DNA of 64,000 bases from Tilletiopsis washingtonensis (GCF_003144115.1 NW_020312003.1:1-64000); one strand, 5' to 3'; shown: positions 10,505 to 22,542, counted from the first letter of the stretch. Notes: generated by a model from the sequence alone, not told the origin. Translations and numbers: made by a program.

Positions 10505-12736
10505 GAGCTGTGACGGGCGCGGGGCAGAGCACGCGGAGCAGTGAGACGGATGTCACCGACGCGTACGCCGTGCACTGCTCTGGCTGAGGTCCAGCAGCAG
10601 GTGGCGATGCGAGAAGAGCGCTGGCCGTGGCGAGTGCGCAACAGGCAGCTGCGGCGCCTATGCGCGGCGTGAAGGTGCGATCGGGCGTCGCACGTCTGGC
10701 GCGAGAGCGAGCGCGAGTCGTGGCACGTGCGGCGAAGAGTGAGGCGCGAGTGTGATCGCTGCGCAGTGCGAGGTGAGAGATGCAGAGGTGTAGCAGACGA
10801 AGGGGGATGAGGGCGTGGTGAAGGTAGAGGTCGCAGCTGCTGCCGCCGCGACCTGGACAAGTGGCTGACAGCGCCTCCGCTGCCGCCTCGCCGCGGGCGG
10901 AGCGCCAGTCAGCGTGAGGCGCGCCACGGCCCTCCGCCGCGTCCGCCGCGCGCGCAGTGGCTGACTTGACAGACGCAGCCAGCAGCCGCCGCCTGCGGCC
11001 CTCTCTCGCCGCCCACATCTGCCTTCTCGGCGCAAACAGAAGCAGCTGCGGCGGCGCAGGAGCCGACGCATCTCTCCAGAGCGCATGCTGCGCCGGCCGC
11101 AGCTCGGCGCGGAGACTCGTCTCTCGCGGCGTGGCGGCGGCGGCGGCGGCGTGCGTAATCCAGCCGATGGCTGATGCGAGGATGATGCGGCGGCTGCATC
11201 GCGGCCGCTGGCGGCGTGCGTGTGCCTGCCTGGAGTTGCTGCCGCCGCGCGCCGGCAGTGCGGCTTCCAGCCCAGCGTGCAGCTGACGATGCATGATGCG
11301 GCGCAGCAGCGGCAGCACGCGGCGGGCAGCACTCGGCCACGGCGGCGCGGCGGCGCGGCGGCGGCACCGCATGCACTCGCACACGTCAGCCGCGAGCGCC
11401 GAGCCGCGCACCGCGTAAGCACACGCGTCCAGCGGCCAGCCATATTCGACCCGCAGCGCCGCACGGCGTCGAGACGGCGAGCAGCGCAGCGCACCATGCA
11501 CGCCAGCGCCAGCGGCAGCCCGCCTTCTCTCCGCGAGCTAGACCCGAGGGCCTGGCACCCTCTGCATCTCACCGCTCCACGCACGTTGAGGAGCATCTGG
11601 CGCAGTCGAGTCTGGGCTGCTGGCGTCGAGGCTGCTGCTGCACGCCGGCGGTTGCCCCGGCCTGCCCAGCGGCTGGTACAGACGCGGCCCCGACGCCGCC
11701 GCGCCTCACAAAGCCCCGCCCGCACCGGCCGCTGGCTGAGCCAGCACGCAGCATCGCCGCAGCATGCAGCACGGTGCTTCTGGCGTCGTGGCGCATGCTG
11801 TGCTGCACAGGCGGCCCCGACGGAGGAGGAGGCGTCTGACTCAGCGTGAGGGGCACACGCGCGTCGGCATGCGGCGGGCTCGCCTGTGCCGCAGCTCCAC
11901 GCGATGAGCAAAGCATGCCGCGGCGTGGCGCCCGCGCCCGCTGCGCCATGAGACACGCCTGGACCTCGGGCTCGCTGAGCGCGGCACTCGACTGCCTGCG
12001 TCCCAGCGTCCTCCGCACGCACAGCACTGCAGACAGACGTCCAGACGGAGCCACGGAGGCGTCTGGCGACGCCTTAGCTCAGCGCCGGCCGGCGAGCCGC
12101 GCCTTCCAAAGGTCACTTGGACGCGCGAGGAGCACGGTCGAGATCCCCACTCTGCTGCTGCTCGGTGGCTGCGGCCCACCGCCTGTCTTCATCGCTCCCA
12201 CGCATGCAATCAAGAGACTGCTCGTGGCGAGTCTGCCCGCCTTGCGCATGGCTGCAGCGTGGCGGAGGTCGCTGCAGATGCAGCATCTCAGGCACGCCCT
12301 GTCGCGCATTGGATCTCAGCCGCAGCTCGCGACAGTCGAGTCCGGGCCGCCATCTCACACCGCCAAGCACTATTCAAGGAGCAGCAGCATGCAGTGGGCA
12401 ACGCAAAGGAACGAGGGCTGCTGCCGCCGCTGTCTCCTGTGCTGTGCCATCCGATGCTGGGTGGTGAGCACAGGCTCGCCCGTGCGATACCGAGAGAAAG
12501 GAGCATGAGACACGATCCGGCGCCAGCAGCGGAGTGAGGCGAGCGTGGGCATGTGTGGCGCTCGCTGTCTGCGCCGACACCCGGGCGCCACTCGCGCCAC
12601 GCATTCAGCCTGATCGTCAAATCGGGCGCAGTGACAAAGACGCCCGCCAATGCGTGTGCCAGGCGGATGTCACACACGCAGCTCTCTGCGGCGCCGGAGC
12701 TGCGTGCCAGATGATGCATTCCAGGTATGGGGCTGC
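10505..12736. other. Intergenic region, 2.2 kb, upstream of the LONRF-type gene
   Basis: Extremely GC-rich sequence between the 5' end of the LONRF-type gene and the stop codon of KCS1. Open frames of up to about 450 codons exist on the minus strand (10658-12022), but they are runs of Arg/Ala/Cys with no domain or splice-supported continuation, and comparable frames are open in other registers. A (GGC)6 microsatellite lies at 11133-11150. Part of this must be the LONRF promoter and 5' UTR; no TATA-like element is evident. Confidence 0.4.
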
Positions 12737-15700
12737 CTAGGTCGAGACGTAGCCGTCCAGGCCGTCGGGCCCAAAGATGGAGTCAAACACATCGCTGCCC
12801 TCGACGCGCAGCTCGCCGACGTCGGCCGCTTCGGCAGCAGCAGCCGCCTCCTGCGCAGAGGCGCCGGCGGCAAGTGCGTCGGCATGCCGGTCGTCGCAGC
12901 GGCGCTGCCGCTCGAGCGCCCAGATCTCCTCGAAAGACGCCGCCAGATGCTGCAGGCCGTAGAGGTAGCCGCTGTCCGGGCCGTCGCGCAGCTGCGGCGG
13001 GAAGCGCGCCACTGGCATCGACGACGACGGAGGCTGCTCGTCGTCGTGCGCTGGGTAGAAGAAGTCGGAGCCGGTGGTGCAGTGCGCAAAGTCGATGATG
13101 CGGATGTTGATCTCGCCACGGCGACGGCGGCGGCGCGGCGGCCCCGAGCTCGGCACCATGGGCGAGCTCTGCGAGAGTACCGGAGACAGCGCGGGGCTGC
13201 GGCTTGCCGAGGACATCGATGCAGAGACGGATACCAGAGACGCCGGGTTTGGCGAGGCGCTTGAGACCAAGGCGGCCTGCACGCGCGGGGAAGACAGGTG
13301 CATCGACGACATGGCGCTGCCGATGCTGGCGCTCGACTGCGCCGCGATGCGCGAGTCCTGCTCGTGCGTGGGCGCGCCCGCTTGTGCCAGGCGTCTTGGG
13401 TCGTCGGAAGCGAGCAGCAGCGGACTGGCGTCGAGACTGTCCAGCAGATTCGGCGAGAAGCCCGCAGTGCCTCGGCCCACGCGTGCCTCAAACTCGGCCT
13501 CCAGCCGCGCCTGCGTCTCCTCGTCGCCGTCGTAGATGAAGAGAAGACTGCTCGCATAGAAGCGGTAGCCCGCTAGCACGTTGATGAGAGCGGCTAGGCG
13601 ATACAGCTTCTCAAGGATGACGGGAACATGGTGCAGCAGCAAGCGGCGTCCGTCGTGGAAGAAGCGGCCCAGCGCTCGCGGGAAGTCCTCGGGCGCCACC
13701 TTGCGGCCAAAGTACTTGTCCTGGAACACGTACGTGCGCTGCAAGGCGTCGAAGACTTGCATGCCGCAGATGCGCACGCCGTGCGTGCGGCTAGTCGTCT
13801 TGTCGCACTTCTTCGTCTGGCTGCGCCGCTTGGCGTCGGTCGCATCCAGGCCGTACTGACGCGTGCCCATCTTGAGATCCAGCACGCAGGGCGAGCGCAG
13901 CCGCCCGGTCAGGTCCTCCATCAGCAGGAACTGCTGCTGGCGGGCAGGCGACGGGTCGGGCCTTGCGCTCTCAGAGAGACGCGGCTTCTCGGAGGGCGCG
14001 GGCTCGTCGAGCGGCTTGCTCGAGTCTGCCAGGCGATCGGCATCGTCCATCTCAAACAGTGGCTGCTCGACGGACTCCTCGCGCGATCGTGCAGGCGAAG
14101 CTCGTCGATCGGCAGACGACGGAACACCGGCGGACGAAGACTGCGGCTGTCGGACCTTCGACGAGCGGCTCGGAGATGCACACGCGCTGTGCTGCTGCTG
14201 CGGCGTCGAGACGCCCGAAGTCATGGGCGTCAGGCCAAAGGCCGCCCGGCTGTTGAGCGTCAGCGCTGCATCGCTGTGCACGCGGCGGAAGCGACGCGGA
14301 GACTGGGCCAGCGGTGCCGTGCGCGGCCCGTCGTGGATCGGAGCCTCGCTGCCGTCGTCCGCCGAGGCCGAGAGGCTCTCGTAAGCAAGCTCTGGCGCAT
14401 CTGATGCGTGAGCGGGCATGGCCAGCCTATCGGAAGCGCCGCCAGCGGGCATATCACTGCGTGACGGGTCGATGTTGACGGCAGGATCGTCACTTCGTGG
14501 CGCAGGTTGAGCTTGACAAGGGGTATGCGGATGGCGCACCGTCTCAGTCAGCGGCGGCGCGCCCGCCTGCTGTTGGGTGGTGTCGCGAGCTGCAGCTCGC
14601 GCGCTGCCCTCTTCGCTGTCCTCCCAGGCCTTCTCAAGGCGCTTGCGATTGCGGCGCGCGCTCTTGCGAGTCCGTGACCACCCGTCGTTGTCCAGCTCAT
14701 CGTCCTTCAGCAGCGGGCTGCTGAACACCTCGCGCAGCACTTGCTCTTGCAGGCGACGATTGACCGAGGTGCAGCCTCGACCCACGATGGATGCGCCGCC
14801 GCCTGCGCCTTCGGCGCGCGAGGCACTGGAGACCGAGCCAGTTGCGTCGGCAGACCGCAGTGAGCCGCGCTCTTCATGCGCTGCGTCCCATGACCGTGGG
14901 TGCGCAGAAAAGTCGTACGCCGGTGACACGTGATGCTGACCGCGGCTGCCTGGCGTGCTTGCCTGCTCGTCCGGGCCCAGTCGTGATGCACCTGGTGTAT
15001 GCGCGGCACCACGCGGTGTAGAGTCGGTGCCCGGGCGCAGACGAGGCGACGGCAAGGCGTCGGCACTCGCGCTCAAGTGCGACAACGAGGCATGGCGCTC
15101 GAGCGAGTTGCCCGCGCGCGCGTGCTCGTGACGCGGACGGCTGGCGTTGCGGCTCCGCGACGGCGTGGCGTTTGCACTCTTGGTGGTGCTGCCGGCGCTG
15201 GCGACGCCGCTGCGGCGCAGCATCCACTCCGGGATGATGTGGCGGTTCTGGTCGAGCGCAACTTCGGGCACCTCCTGGTCGTGCTCGTCCTGGCCGTCGA
15301 AGATGCGGCGCTTCGGCGCACTCGCTTGCTCTGACACGCGCCGCGAGACCCCTGAGCGGCCGCGACTGGGCGATGCGAGCAGCTCGGCCTTCGAGCTGCC
15401 GGCATCGGGCTCGGCCTCGACGCCATCGGGGTCAGCGCTCGTGCGATCGACGTGCCGGTAGGTGACGTTGAGAACGCCGAGGTACTGCGGAATGAAGGAG
15501 AGCAGGCGCGGAAAGTCCCTCTCGATCGCCTCGTAGAATTCGTTCTCTCGGCTGACGAGCGGCTTGCAGACGGCGCGCCGCGAGAACTGGAAGATGGCGC
15601 TGTGGCCGCCCACCTGGTTGTTGTACGGCTGCAGCTGCACCACGGTGGGCGGTCGGCTGGCGCTTCCGCTCCGGGCCAGAGCAGTCGACCACGCTGGACT

Positions 15701-17488
15701 GCGTGTGTCCCGTGAATCTGCCCGCGGCGACATGCCGGTGCCAGCAGATCTAGGCGAGGCCTCGAGAGCTGAGCGTGCAGAGGGCGAATCGTGGATCTTC
15801 GATCGCGACCCAGCGCACTGCTGCTCGGTCCGTTGCCCGTCGCACGATCCGTCTTCGCTGCCTCTGCGCCCGTCTGCTTCATCATCGTCCTCGTCGTCAT
15901 CCTCAAAGTCATCTTCTCTGGAAGACGAGGCGCCATCCGACGATGAGCCGGAGCTGAGGCGCTCCGCCGAAACACGCTGCCACGAGCCGCCGATGCTCGT
16001 GTCCACGGCAGGCTCGTGCAAGCGAGGAGCGGCACACGAACGTGCGATCGAGTGGCTCGCCTCATCCGCGGGGAGGCGTTCAGAGCCGGACCGACCCTGC
16101 GCGGGTGCTGCCTCCTGCATGCTGAGGGCACTGCCGGAGGATACTTGATCTCTGCCGAGAAGCAGCGTAGAGGGCGTGGCCGGGCGCAGAGCAGTGGCCA
16201 AGTGAGCTTCGTTCTGCTCGGCAGTCGGCCGTGCAAGCGTTGGAGCACTGCCTTCCGGTCGGAGAGGCGGGAGCGGCTCGTGCAGCGGCCGAGGAGCTTG
16301 ACCGATCGATGGAGAGGTCAGCGCCACGCGCTCAGCGGCGTCTTTGGGAGCAGCTGAGCTGGCGGCCCGCGCAGTCGCTGGAGTCGTCGTCTTGCGGCGG
16401 CCAGGCAAGCCAGCCAGGGCCTCGCTGCCGCCGTCGACGTCCTCCGCATCGTCTCCAACAGACGTAGACTGCGAGCTGGTCTCCTTGAACAGCTGCAGAC
16501 TGACGCTGGCCTTCCGGCCGCTGCTCAGCATCGCAGGCGGCAGCGTGAGATCGAGGTCGCGTGGAAGGCCACGGCTGATGTCCGTGTCGGGAAAGTAATC
16601 GGCGTCCTCGCAGTCCTCGTCCGCCGTGGAGCCAAGGCCTCGCCCGGGCGTGCTGCGTGCGCTCTTCGGAAAGAAGAGCGAGGGCGAGAAGGTGTCGTGG
16701 CCTGCACCGCCGGAGAAGCTGGCTTGCCGGCCGCCTTGGGGCTGCACTGCGCTGTCTGAGGAGCCTGAGCGCTGGTGCGAAGACGGCGCTCGCAGCTGCG
16801 CGCGAAGAGCACCACGAGGCTGTGAGCGCGCAGGAGAGCGCTCCGATGTGAACGGGTCCACAAACGATGGAGAGTGCACCGAGGCGTCTCGTGGCCGCTC
16901 GTGCGAATGTGCATCATCGGCTGCCCCGGGCCCCGCTGTCTCTGCCCTGGCTCCCGCCGAAGTGCTGGTTGAGGGAGAGGCAGTCAAGCGGCGCTCGTCG
17001 CCAAGGCTGGCTCTGTCCATGCGCAGGGCAGGCGAAGGCAGCGCTTCCGGGACTTCAGCCGGCCGCGCGCTGTCGCGCCGCTGCGACACGTCGTCTCTCG
17101 GGCTCGACACCTTGGCGTCTGTCGGCTTCGCGCCCATCGATGCGCCAGCGAGGCTTACAGCCTGTGCATGCTGCGACCTTGACAACTGCGTCAGGACTGT
17201 GCCGCGCGAGGGCGGAGGCGAGAAGACGCTCGACTCTGGCACTGGCACGCCGGGCGGCAGGCTGATGTGCAAGCCCGAGCTCGACACCGGGCTCAGCGTT
17301 GCACCGGGAGCATACACGGCCTGAGAAGGCTTCGACTCGAGGATTGGCCGTGCCGATGTGCTGCTTGGGCGAGCCGTGGAGGCCTCCGCGCTGGCTGCGT
17401 CGGACGCGGCTCTCGACGCATCACGCAGCGCTTCGGCGGCGGGCGACTGGCTCATGGACGATGGGCCGGTCTGCCTCGGCACATCCAT
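12737..17488 (-). CDS. KCS1: Inositol hexakisphosphate kinase (Kcs1/IP6K)
   Basis: A single 1583-residue coding exon. It makes inositol pyrophosphates (5-IP7) from IP6 and so controls phosphate signalling, vacuole function and growth responses. The inositol-polyphosphate kinase family motifs are visible. The N-lobe segment [15 protein letters not shown] lies near residue 616, the substrate-binding [14 protein letters not shown] (PxxxDxKxG) near 1198, SSLLFIYDG near 1310 and the metal-binding IDFAHC near 1463. The 600 residues before the kinase core and the stretch between the N-lobe and the PxxxDxKxG motif are Ser/Pro/Ala-rich and low in complexity, as in yeast Kcs1, which is also very large. 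The first ATG in frame is at 17488; the frame further upstream opens only with non-ATG codons. A good donor/acceptor pair upstream (17505-17588) suggests a 5' UTR intron. Confidence 0.93.
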   Translation of the reverse strand: MDVPRQTGPSSMSQSPAAEALRDASRAASDAASAEASTARPSSTSARPILESKPSQAVYAPGATLSPVSSSGLHISLPPGVPVPESSVFSPPPSRGTVLTQLSRSQHAQAVSLAGASMGAKPTDAKVSSPRDDVSQRRDSARPAEVPEALPSPALRMDRASLGDERRLTASPSTSTSAGARAETAGPGAADDAHSHERPRDASVHSPSFVDPFTSERSPARSQPRGALRAQLRAPSSHQRSGSSDSAVQPQGGRQASFSGGAGHDTFSPSLFFPKSARSTPGRGLGSTADEDCEDADYFPDTDISRGLPRDLDLTLPPAMLSSGRKASVSLQLFKETSSQSTSVGDDAEDVDGGSEALAGLPGRRKTTTPATARAASSAAPKDAAERVALTSPSIGQAPRPLHEPLPPLRPEGSAPTLARPTAEQNEAHLATALRPATPSTLLLGRDQVSSGSALSMQEAAPAQGRSGSERLPADEASHSIARSCAAPRLHEPAVDTSIGGSWQRVSAERLSSGSSSDGASSSREDDFEDDDEDDDEADGRRGSEDGSCDGQRTEQQCAGSRSKIHDSPSARSALEASPRSAGTGMSPRADSRDTRSPAWSTALARSGSASRPPTVVQLQPYNNQVGGHSAIFQFSRRAVCKPLVSRENEFYEAIERDFPRLLSFIPQYLGVLNVTYRHVDRTSADPDGVEAEPDAGSSKAELLASPSRGRSGVSRRVSEQASAPKRRIFDGQDEHDQEVPEVALDQNRHIIPEWMLRRSGVASAGSTTKSANATPSRSRNASRPRHEHARAGNSLERHASLSHLSASADALPSPRLRPGTDSTPRGAAHTPGASRLGPDEQASTPGSRGQHHVSPAYDFSAHPRSWDAAHEERGSLRSADATGSVSSASRAEGAGGGASIVGRGCTSVNRRLQEQVLREVFSSPLLKDDELDNDGWSRTRKSARRNRKRLEKAWEDSEEGSARAAARDTTQQQAGAPPLTETVRHPHTPCQAQPAPRSDDPAVNIDPSRSDMPAGGASDRLAMPAHASDAPELAYESLSASADDGSEAPIHDGPRTAPLAQSPRRFRRVHSDAALTLNSRAAFGLTPMTSGVSTPQQQHSACASPSRSSKVRQPQSSSAGVPSSADRRASPARSREESVEQPLFEMDDADRLADSSKPLDEPAPSEKPRLSESARPDPSPARQQQFLLMEDLTGRLRSPCVLDLKMGTRQYGLDATDAKRRSQTKKCDKTTSRTHGVRICGMQVFDALQRTYVFQDKYFGRKVAPEDFPRALGRFFHDGRRLLLHHVPVILEKLYRLAALINVLAGYRFYASSLLFIYDGDEETQARLEAEFEARVGRGTAGFSPNLLDSLDASPLLLASDDPRRLAQAGAPTHEQDSRIAAQSSASIGSAMSSMHLSSPRVQAALVSSASPNPASLVSVSASMSSASRSPALSPVLSQSSPMVPSSGPPRRRRRRGEINIRIIDFAHCTTGSDFFYPAHDDEQPPSSSMPVARFPPQLRDGPDSGYLYGLQHLAASFEEIWALERQRRCDDRHADALAAGASAQEAAAAAEAADVGELRVEGSDVFDSIFGPDGLDGYVST

Positions 17489-19364
17489 GAGCAATGAGGA
17501 GGGTCTAGACAACGAGCACCAGGCAGCATCAGACAAAGCTGTACATGCAACGCTGCGAGCCGGCCCACGCGCACACGCCCATACTCACCAGGCTTGCGGG
17601 CAGGGTGCAGCCTCTGCGGCGTGCGGAGCAGCGCAGCCGCCGTGCACCTGAAGCGGGCAGTGGAGAAGTGTGCCAGGCGCGTGTGAACGCGCTCGGCTGA
17701 GCACAGTGCGTGGGTGTGCGGTGCGAAGGAACGACTGGCGGTAGGGCAGGAGCAGCGGCAGGGGCTCGTGGGGCGCGGCGCGATGCAGAAGGTCAAGGAG
17801 CGACGGCACGGCCTGGTCTGACGGACGGCGGAGAGGATGCGTGTGCGCGGCGCAGAGCAGCAGGAGACGGAGACGAGGAGCCGGGGCCGGGAGCGTGAGA
17901 GAGGCGGAGTCGGGAGGAGGTGGAGAGAAAGGCGGAGCGTGCGGCGCAAGAGCCCGACCTCGACGTCGAGGAGGCGCGGCGGCGGCGGCGCGACACGCAG
18001 CACCAGCGCGCACCTTCGGGCCGCCGCCGCGGGAACAGACACGCAGCCGGCGGGCGAGCCGCGGCACGGCAGCGCAGGCGGCGTGCCGTTGTCCTGATGC
18101 CGCCGCCGCGCTGCGCCATGCTCGATGGCGAGCCGGCTGGCCCCTCTCGCCTCCTCTCTGTCTCGAGAAGGCGCCCCTGATGCTGCGCCCGCCGTCTTGT
18201 TACCACTAATCGCGGCCCACTGCCGACCCGAGAGCGAGCTTGCAAGCGCGGCCCCTTTCGGCGGGCCTGAGAGCGTCCGGAACGTCGGCGCCCCTGTCAC
18301 CAGCGAGGCGGCGCCCAGAGATGCGGGGCTGGACGGCGCGTGTCCCTTTGTGCGCTGCATCTGACAGCACCCGCAAGCATGCCCGTCCCCTCCAGCATCA
18401 GAGCAGGCTCGCACAGCTGTTCAGTAGCTCCGTACTGAACCCAGTTCCCACCGAACTGGCATGCTGCACGCACTGATGAGCAAAGTCAGAGTGTCAGCGC
18501 TCGCGGGCGCGAGGTCAGCGTGGCCGGCTGCGGCCATGCCAGACATCTGCATCCATGACCTGCCAGCCTCAGTTCAGCCGAGGAAGCATACGAAGATTCT
18601 GCCTCGCTGTGCCTCGATATTGCAGCTCACTCAGGGCCGGATGGGCCGCAAGCGCATGCGGATGCCGAGCTCGCTGTCCAACGTGCGCTGCTGGCGGGAC
18701 CGCACGTGCGGACAGGGGGCGGCTGCGCGCCTAGGGACGCGCCCAGCATCAGCGACAGCCGCGCGCCCGGCACGCCGATGCGCATGGTGCAACGCACCGG
18801 TCCGCCTTCTTGACGCTCATGCTCAAGCACGTGGGCCAGCTCCATGGGCTCCTCATCTCCGTGCTCACGGGCCAGGTCAGCACACACATCTGCACAGTAG
18901 ATCTGACGTGCGCTGGTGGACAACTGCGTTAGAAGCCGAGAGCGGGCGCCCTGCAGCCCAGATTCAAGATCTCGGCGGGTTCGGTGGCCCACGCCAAGCG
19001 AGTGGCTCACCTTCAATGCAGGCATCCAGGCGCAAGCCAGGCACAAGTCATACAAAAGGCAGCGTAGGCCAGCTTCCGCACTGACAAGCCCTCAGCTCGC
19101 AAGAAGCCGTCGGAAGCAGCTCGGACTGTCGGGCCCGAATACGCCGCGCTCGCCGATGAGGACGGGCCATCACCACACCTGACGAGAACTCCTCCCATGC
19201 GAACTAGGCTCAAGGACGCAGATGTGTACTTTGGCATCTCAGTACAACAAGAGCGGAGCAGGTGGGCGGGTCGAGGGAGCAGGACGGCCCTTCGCAGCTC
19301 TCCGGCGCAAGGTAAAGCCGTCTGGCGGACAGCGCCGACTGGACGACGTGGAGCTCCGGCCGCT
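17489..19364. other. Region upstream of KCS1, with a probable 5' UTR intron
   Basis: On the minus strand a GTGAGTATG donor at 17588 and a CTAG acceptor at 17505, with a CTGAT branch-like site, define an 84-nt intron. It ends 16 nt before the KCS1 ATG (17488). No ATG lies in the short stretch just upstream, so it is probably a leader intron. The rest, up to the stop of the secreted-protein gene at 19365, shows nothing I can identify. One minus-strand frame at 18627-19055 is open for 142 codons without recognisable motifs. Confidence 0.45.
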
Positions 19365-20435
19365 TTACAGCAAGGCGCCGGCAAGCAGTGCAACGCCCAT
19401 CGCGGCGGCGACGCCCAGCGAGTCGACGCCACGCGCCGCGGCAGCGTTGGCAGGGGCCCCGCTGCTGGAGCTCGCGGGCGCGCTCGTGCTGCGGCTCGTG
19501 CTGCTGGTGGGCGCGCTAGTCTGCGTCGTGCTCGTGGTAGCGGGCGCGGAGGTGGACGTCGTCCTGCAGGGCAAGTCAGTCTACTGTCACTGCCCTCCGA
19601 GCGCCACGGCACGCACGAGGTCGAGGCGCCGGGCACGCCGCTGGAGCCCGTCAGGCCGTTGGGCGCCGTGGTGGTGAGCGGGGCGCCCGAGTAGGAGTTG
19701 ACGTTGGCGTTCGACACGCCGTTCTGGCCCATGCAGGCGTTCTGTCGAGGTCACAGGGGTCAGTGCTGCGGCATGCGGGCAGAGCGGCGCCACGCACGTT
19801 GTTGAAGTTGACTGCATCGACATCCTGGATGCCGGGGCACGGGTCGAAGCAGGCGATGAGGCCGTACTGCTTGTTGCAGATGCACTGCCAGTCGGTGCTG
19901 CGGGGGGCTGCGAGTCAGTGCGCGTTCACGGCGAAGCTGTGTGGCCTCGGACTGTCTTGCTGCGTCGTGCCAAGCCGAGCAATGCTTGTCGTGTCGCTCT
20001 CAGCCAAACCTGCCGGCTCGCCAAGCAAGTGCAGGAGAGGAATGGCACAAGCAGCCGGGCGTGTGCGGCGCGCATTTGAGGCTCGCTGCTGCACACAAGC
20101 CTCATGACAAGCGATGCGGGCCCCGTGCGAGCCAGCGGCGCCCATGTGTCAAGCCTGCGCACGACGCGGCCATGGCGGCCCCTCGATGGACTGCTCCGGA
20201 CGCAACATGGCGTGTCCTCGGGCCCAATTACAGCGCAGCACACTCACGAGGTGCACGGCCCGCCTGCGCGCGTCGCCTCGTCCTGCTCGACCTGGGCGAG
20301 GCAGGCAACGATGCTGTCGCGCGTCTCCTGCGGGCACGTCGCGCCGGGGTCGACGAGTGTGGCGTTGGGGTCGGCCTGCGCGCGCGCGAGGGCGACAAAG
20401 GAGGCGAGGAAGGCGGCGACGAGGGTGACACGCAT
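19365..20435 (-). CDS. Small secreted, probably GPI-anchored cysteine-rich protein
   Basis: Exons (minus strand) 20248-20435, 19798-19897, 19617-19741 and 19365-19563; 203 residues. It starts with a signal peptide (MRVTLVAAFLASFVALARA, cleavage likely before QADPN). A domain with eight cysteines follows, spread over exons 1-3 and including a CIC motif and CFDPC. After it comes a Ser/Thr/Pro/Ala-rich stalk in exon 4 and a C-terminal hydrophobic stretch of about 15 residues (SLGVAAAMGVALLAGALL) ending at the stop. That is the layout of a GPI-anchored cell-wall or plasma-membrane protein. Eight cysteines recall CFEM proteins, but the spacing does not clearly fit, so I do not call CFEM. The first intron is 350 nt, far longer than the local norm, and may hide another exon. 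I do not recognise the family. Confidence 0.72.
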
Positions 20436-21654
20436 GGTGATGAGCTGGCGGTGGTGGCGGCGAGGTGGTGGTCGGGAAGCAGGCAGGCACGGGTGAGGCG
20501 GACGCAGCACAGCACAGCGAGGCGACGCAACACCGACGCCCAACACAGCCGAGCGCAGGCGCGGCCCCTGATGCTGTGCCTGAAGCGCTGTGCCAAGGCT
20601 TGTGTTGCGCTAGCGCCGCGGCGCCCCGCGGTGCCTGTGCACCCTGACAGGTGCAGCATGATCTGGCATCGGCCAGGCGCGCGCCAACGCCGCCTCCGCA
20701 TCTCCGCCTCGCTGCTCCATCTCGCCTCGCCGCCGTGCTCTTGGATGCGGCATGCTGGGCCCATACTCGTCCACGTCCAGCTGCAGAAATGCTGGTTCCT
20801 TTGCGTGTGAATGCCGCGCCTGTTGCTTGAAGCGCAGTCGCAGCAGGCTGCCTTGCTTGTGCGGTGCGAGTCACGCCGCTCCGCTCTCGCATTTGGTGCT
20901 GATGTCGCCTGACATCGCAGACGCCCGTCAAGCTGCTTACAGAGGGCCGAAGCCGATCGCGATACCTTGAAGAAGGCCTGCAGGAAGCTGAAGCGGCGTT
21001 GATGCCGTTCTCTCCGGTGGCTCTTTGCTCGCAACTGCGAAGCATCACATGGTGCCTCCTCTCACGCCTCAGCCTGCGATCAAGTGCATCACCATCGCCT
21101 TTCTTGCACCATGGCACCCGCAATTCAACGTAGTTCTGACAGTCGGTCCTGCTGAGCAGCTGCTCGTGGCAAAACAAAGCAGAATCCGTTGCTGCGTTGC
21201 CGCTGTGGCTGAGCCTGATCGAATCTCGAGCCCTCTACCACCAGTCTATGCTCTCGGCGTGTCGTGCATGCGCCTCGAGCCCGTCAGCGCAGATGTACGA
21301 TCCAGACATGCCAGTATCTAGCCAGCGTGACATTTCAAAGTCAAACGCTCTTGCCCTTGCTGTCTCAGAGGCACGGCCTGGCAGCCGGAAGCTCGCCTGG
21401 TGCTGCATGCGAGGCGGCGGCGCGGCACGGAACCGCGAAACGCGCAGCGATGCCGCTCCGCATCCAGATGCGCGCCCGCGCGCGCGCGCGCGCGCGACTG
21501 AGCGCGGGGGCGGAGGCAGCCCGCCGTCGCGTCTCGTCTTGCTTCCCACCTCCATCCTCCACCTCCCGCCGCAGCCTTCACATATCGCACACACGCCCCT
21601 CCTCAGTCACTTGAGCTGCATCTCACCTCCTCTGCCGCACCGCCCACTGCCCGC
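20436..21654. promoter_or_regulatory. Shared 5' region of the secreted-protein gene and VPS2
   Basis: A divergent intergenic region of 1.2 kb. The last 130 nt before the VPS2 ATG are pyrimidine-rich on the plus strand (many CTC/TCC blocks), a common core-promoter texture in fungi. A pure CG dinucleotide run lies at 21477-21496. No gene-like sequence was found. Confidence 0.45.
21477..21496. repeat. (CG)10 dinucleotide repeat
   Basis: Ten uninterrupted CG units, about 160 nt upstream of the VPS2 start codon, flanked by further CG-rich sequence. Alternating CG of this length is prone to form Z-DNA under negative supercoiling, so it could influence the divergent promoter. It may equally be a neutral microsatellite. 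Confidence 0.9.
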
Positions 21655-22542
21655 ATGAACATCGTCGAGTCGCTCTTCGGCCGGCGGCAGACGCCGGCCG
21701 AGAAGCTGCGGGCGCACCAGCGCGCGCTCACCAAGGCGCAGCGCGAGCTCGACCGCGAGCGCAGCAAGCTCGAGGCGCAGGAGAAGAAGCTCATCGTCGA
21801 CATCCGCAAGAGCGCGCGCGAGGGCCAGATGAGCGCCTGCCGCATCCAGGCGCGCGACCTCGTGCGCACGCGCCGCCAGGTGCAGAAGTTCTACCAGATG
21901 CGCACGCAGCTGCAGGCCGTCAGCCTGCGCATCCAGACGCTGCGCAGCAGCACGCAGATGGCCGAGGCAATGAAGGGCGCCACACGTGTGAGTGCATGGG
22001 CAGGCCTGGCAGTGCTGCGCTGTGTGCGCGAGCGCGATGCGGCGTCGGCCATGCCCCGCTCACACATTGCCTTGCACAGGCGATGGGCACGATGAACCGC
22101 TCCATGTCGCTGCCCGCCATCAGCCGCATCATGCGCGAGTTCGAGCGCGAGGCCGAAATCATGGACATGAAGGAGGAGATGATGGGCGACGCCGTCGACG
22201 AGGCAATGGACGATGAGGAGGTCGGCGAGGAGGAGGAGGGCGATGCGATTCTCAAGGAGGTGCTGGACGAGATTGGTGTGGGCCTCGGGCAGCAGGTGAG
22301 TGGAGTGTGCCATGCGACTGCCGTCTTGCCGCTCATGCGCTACTCTGCAGCTTGCCGATGCTCCTCTTGGCGCGCTCTCGTCGCCGACGGCCGCGCCTTC
22401 GGAGAAGATTGCCGTCGGCGTCGGCGAGGGGGCTGGCGCGGCGCCTTCGGGCGCAGGCCCGAGCGGCGGAGCGAGCGGCGGCGCGGCGCGGAGCGACGAG
22501 GACGCTCTGCAGGCACGGCTCGATAGTCTGCGGAGGGATTGA
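21655..22542 (+). CDS. VPS2: ESCRT-III subunit Vps2/Did4 (CHMP2)
   Basis: Exons 21655-21987, 22080-22295 and 22351-22542, all in phase 0; 246 residues. The start MNIVESLFGRRQTPAEKLR and the basic helical N-terminal half with RQVQKFYQMRTQLQAVSLRI are characteristic of CHMP2/Vps2. An acidic second half (EEMMGDAVDEAMDDEEVGEE) follows. The extreme C-terminus, DALQARLDSLRRD, fits the MIM1 motif (Lxx[R]LxxL[K/R]) that binds the MIT domain of the AAA-ATPase Vps4. Vps2 joins Vps24 to complete ESCRT-III filaments on endosomes for multivesicular-body sorting. An Ala/Gly/Ser-rich linker sits between the acidic part and MIM1. Convergent with the ATRR-type gene, with 262 nt between the stops. Confidence 0.95.

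Noticed and set aside
10658-12022. A 454-codon minus-strand frame as a gene
   Set aside because: Arg/Ala/Cys-rich throughout, no domain, no consistent start or splice context, and other frames across the same stretch are equally open.
19365-20435. Calling the secreted protein a CFEM protein
   Set aside because: It has eight cysteines and a GPI-type tail, but the spacing around them does not clearly fit the CFEM pattern.
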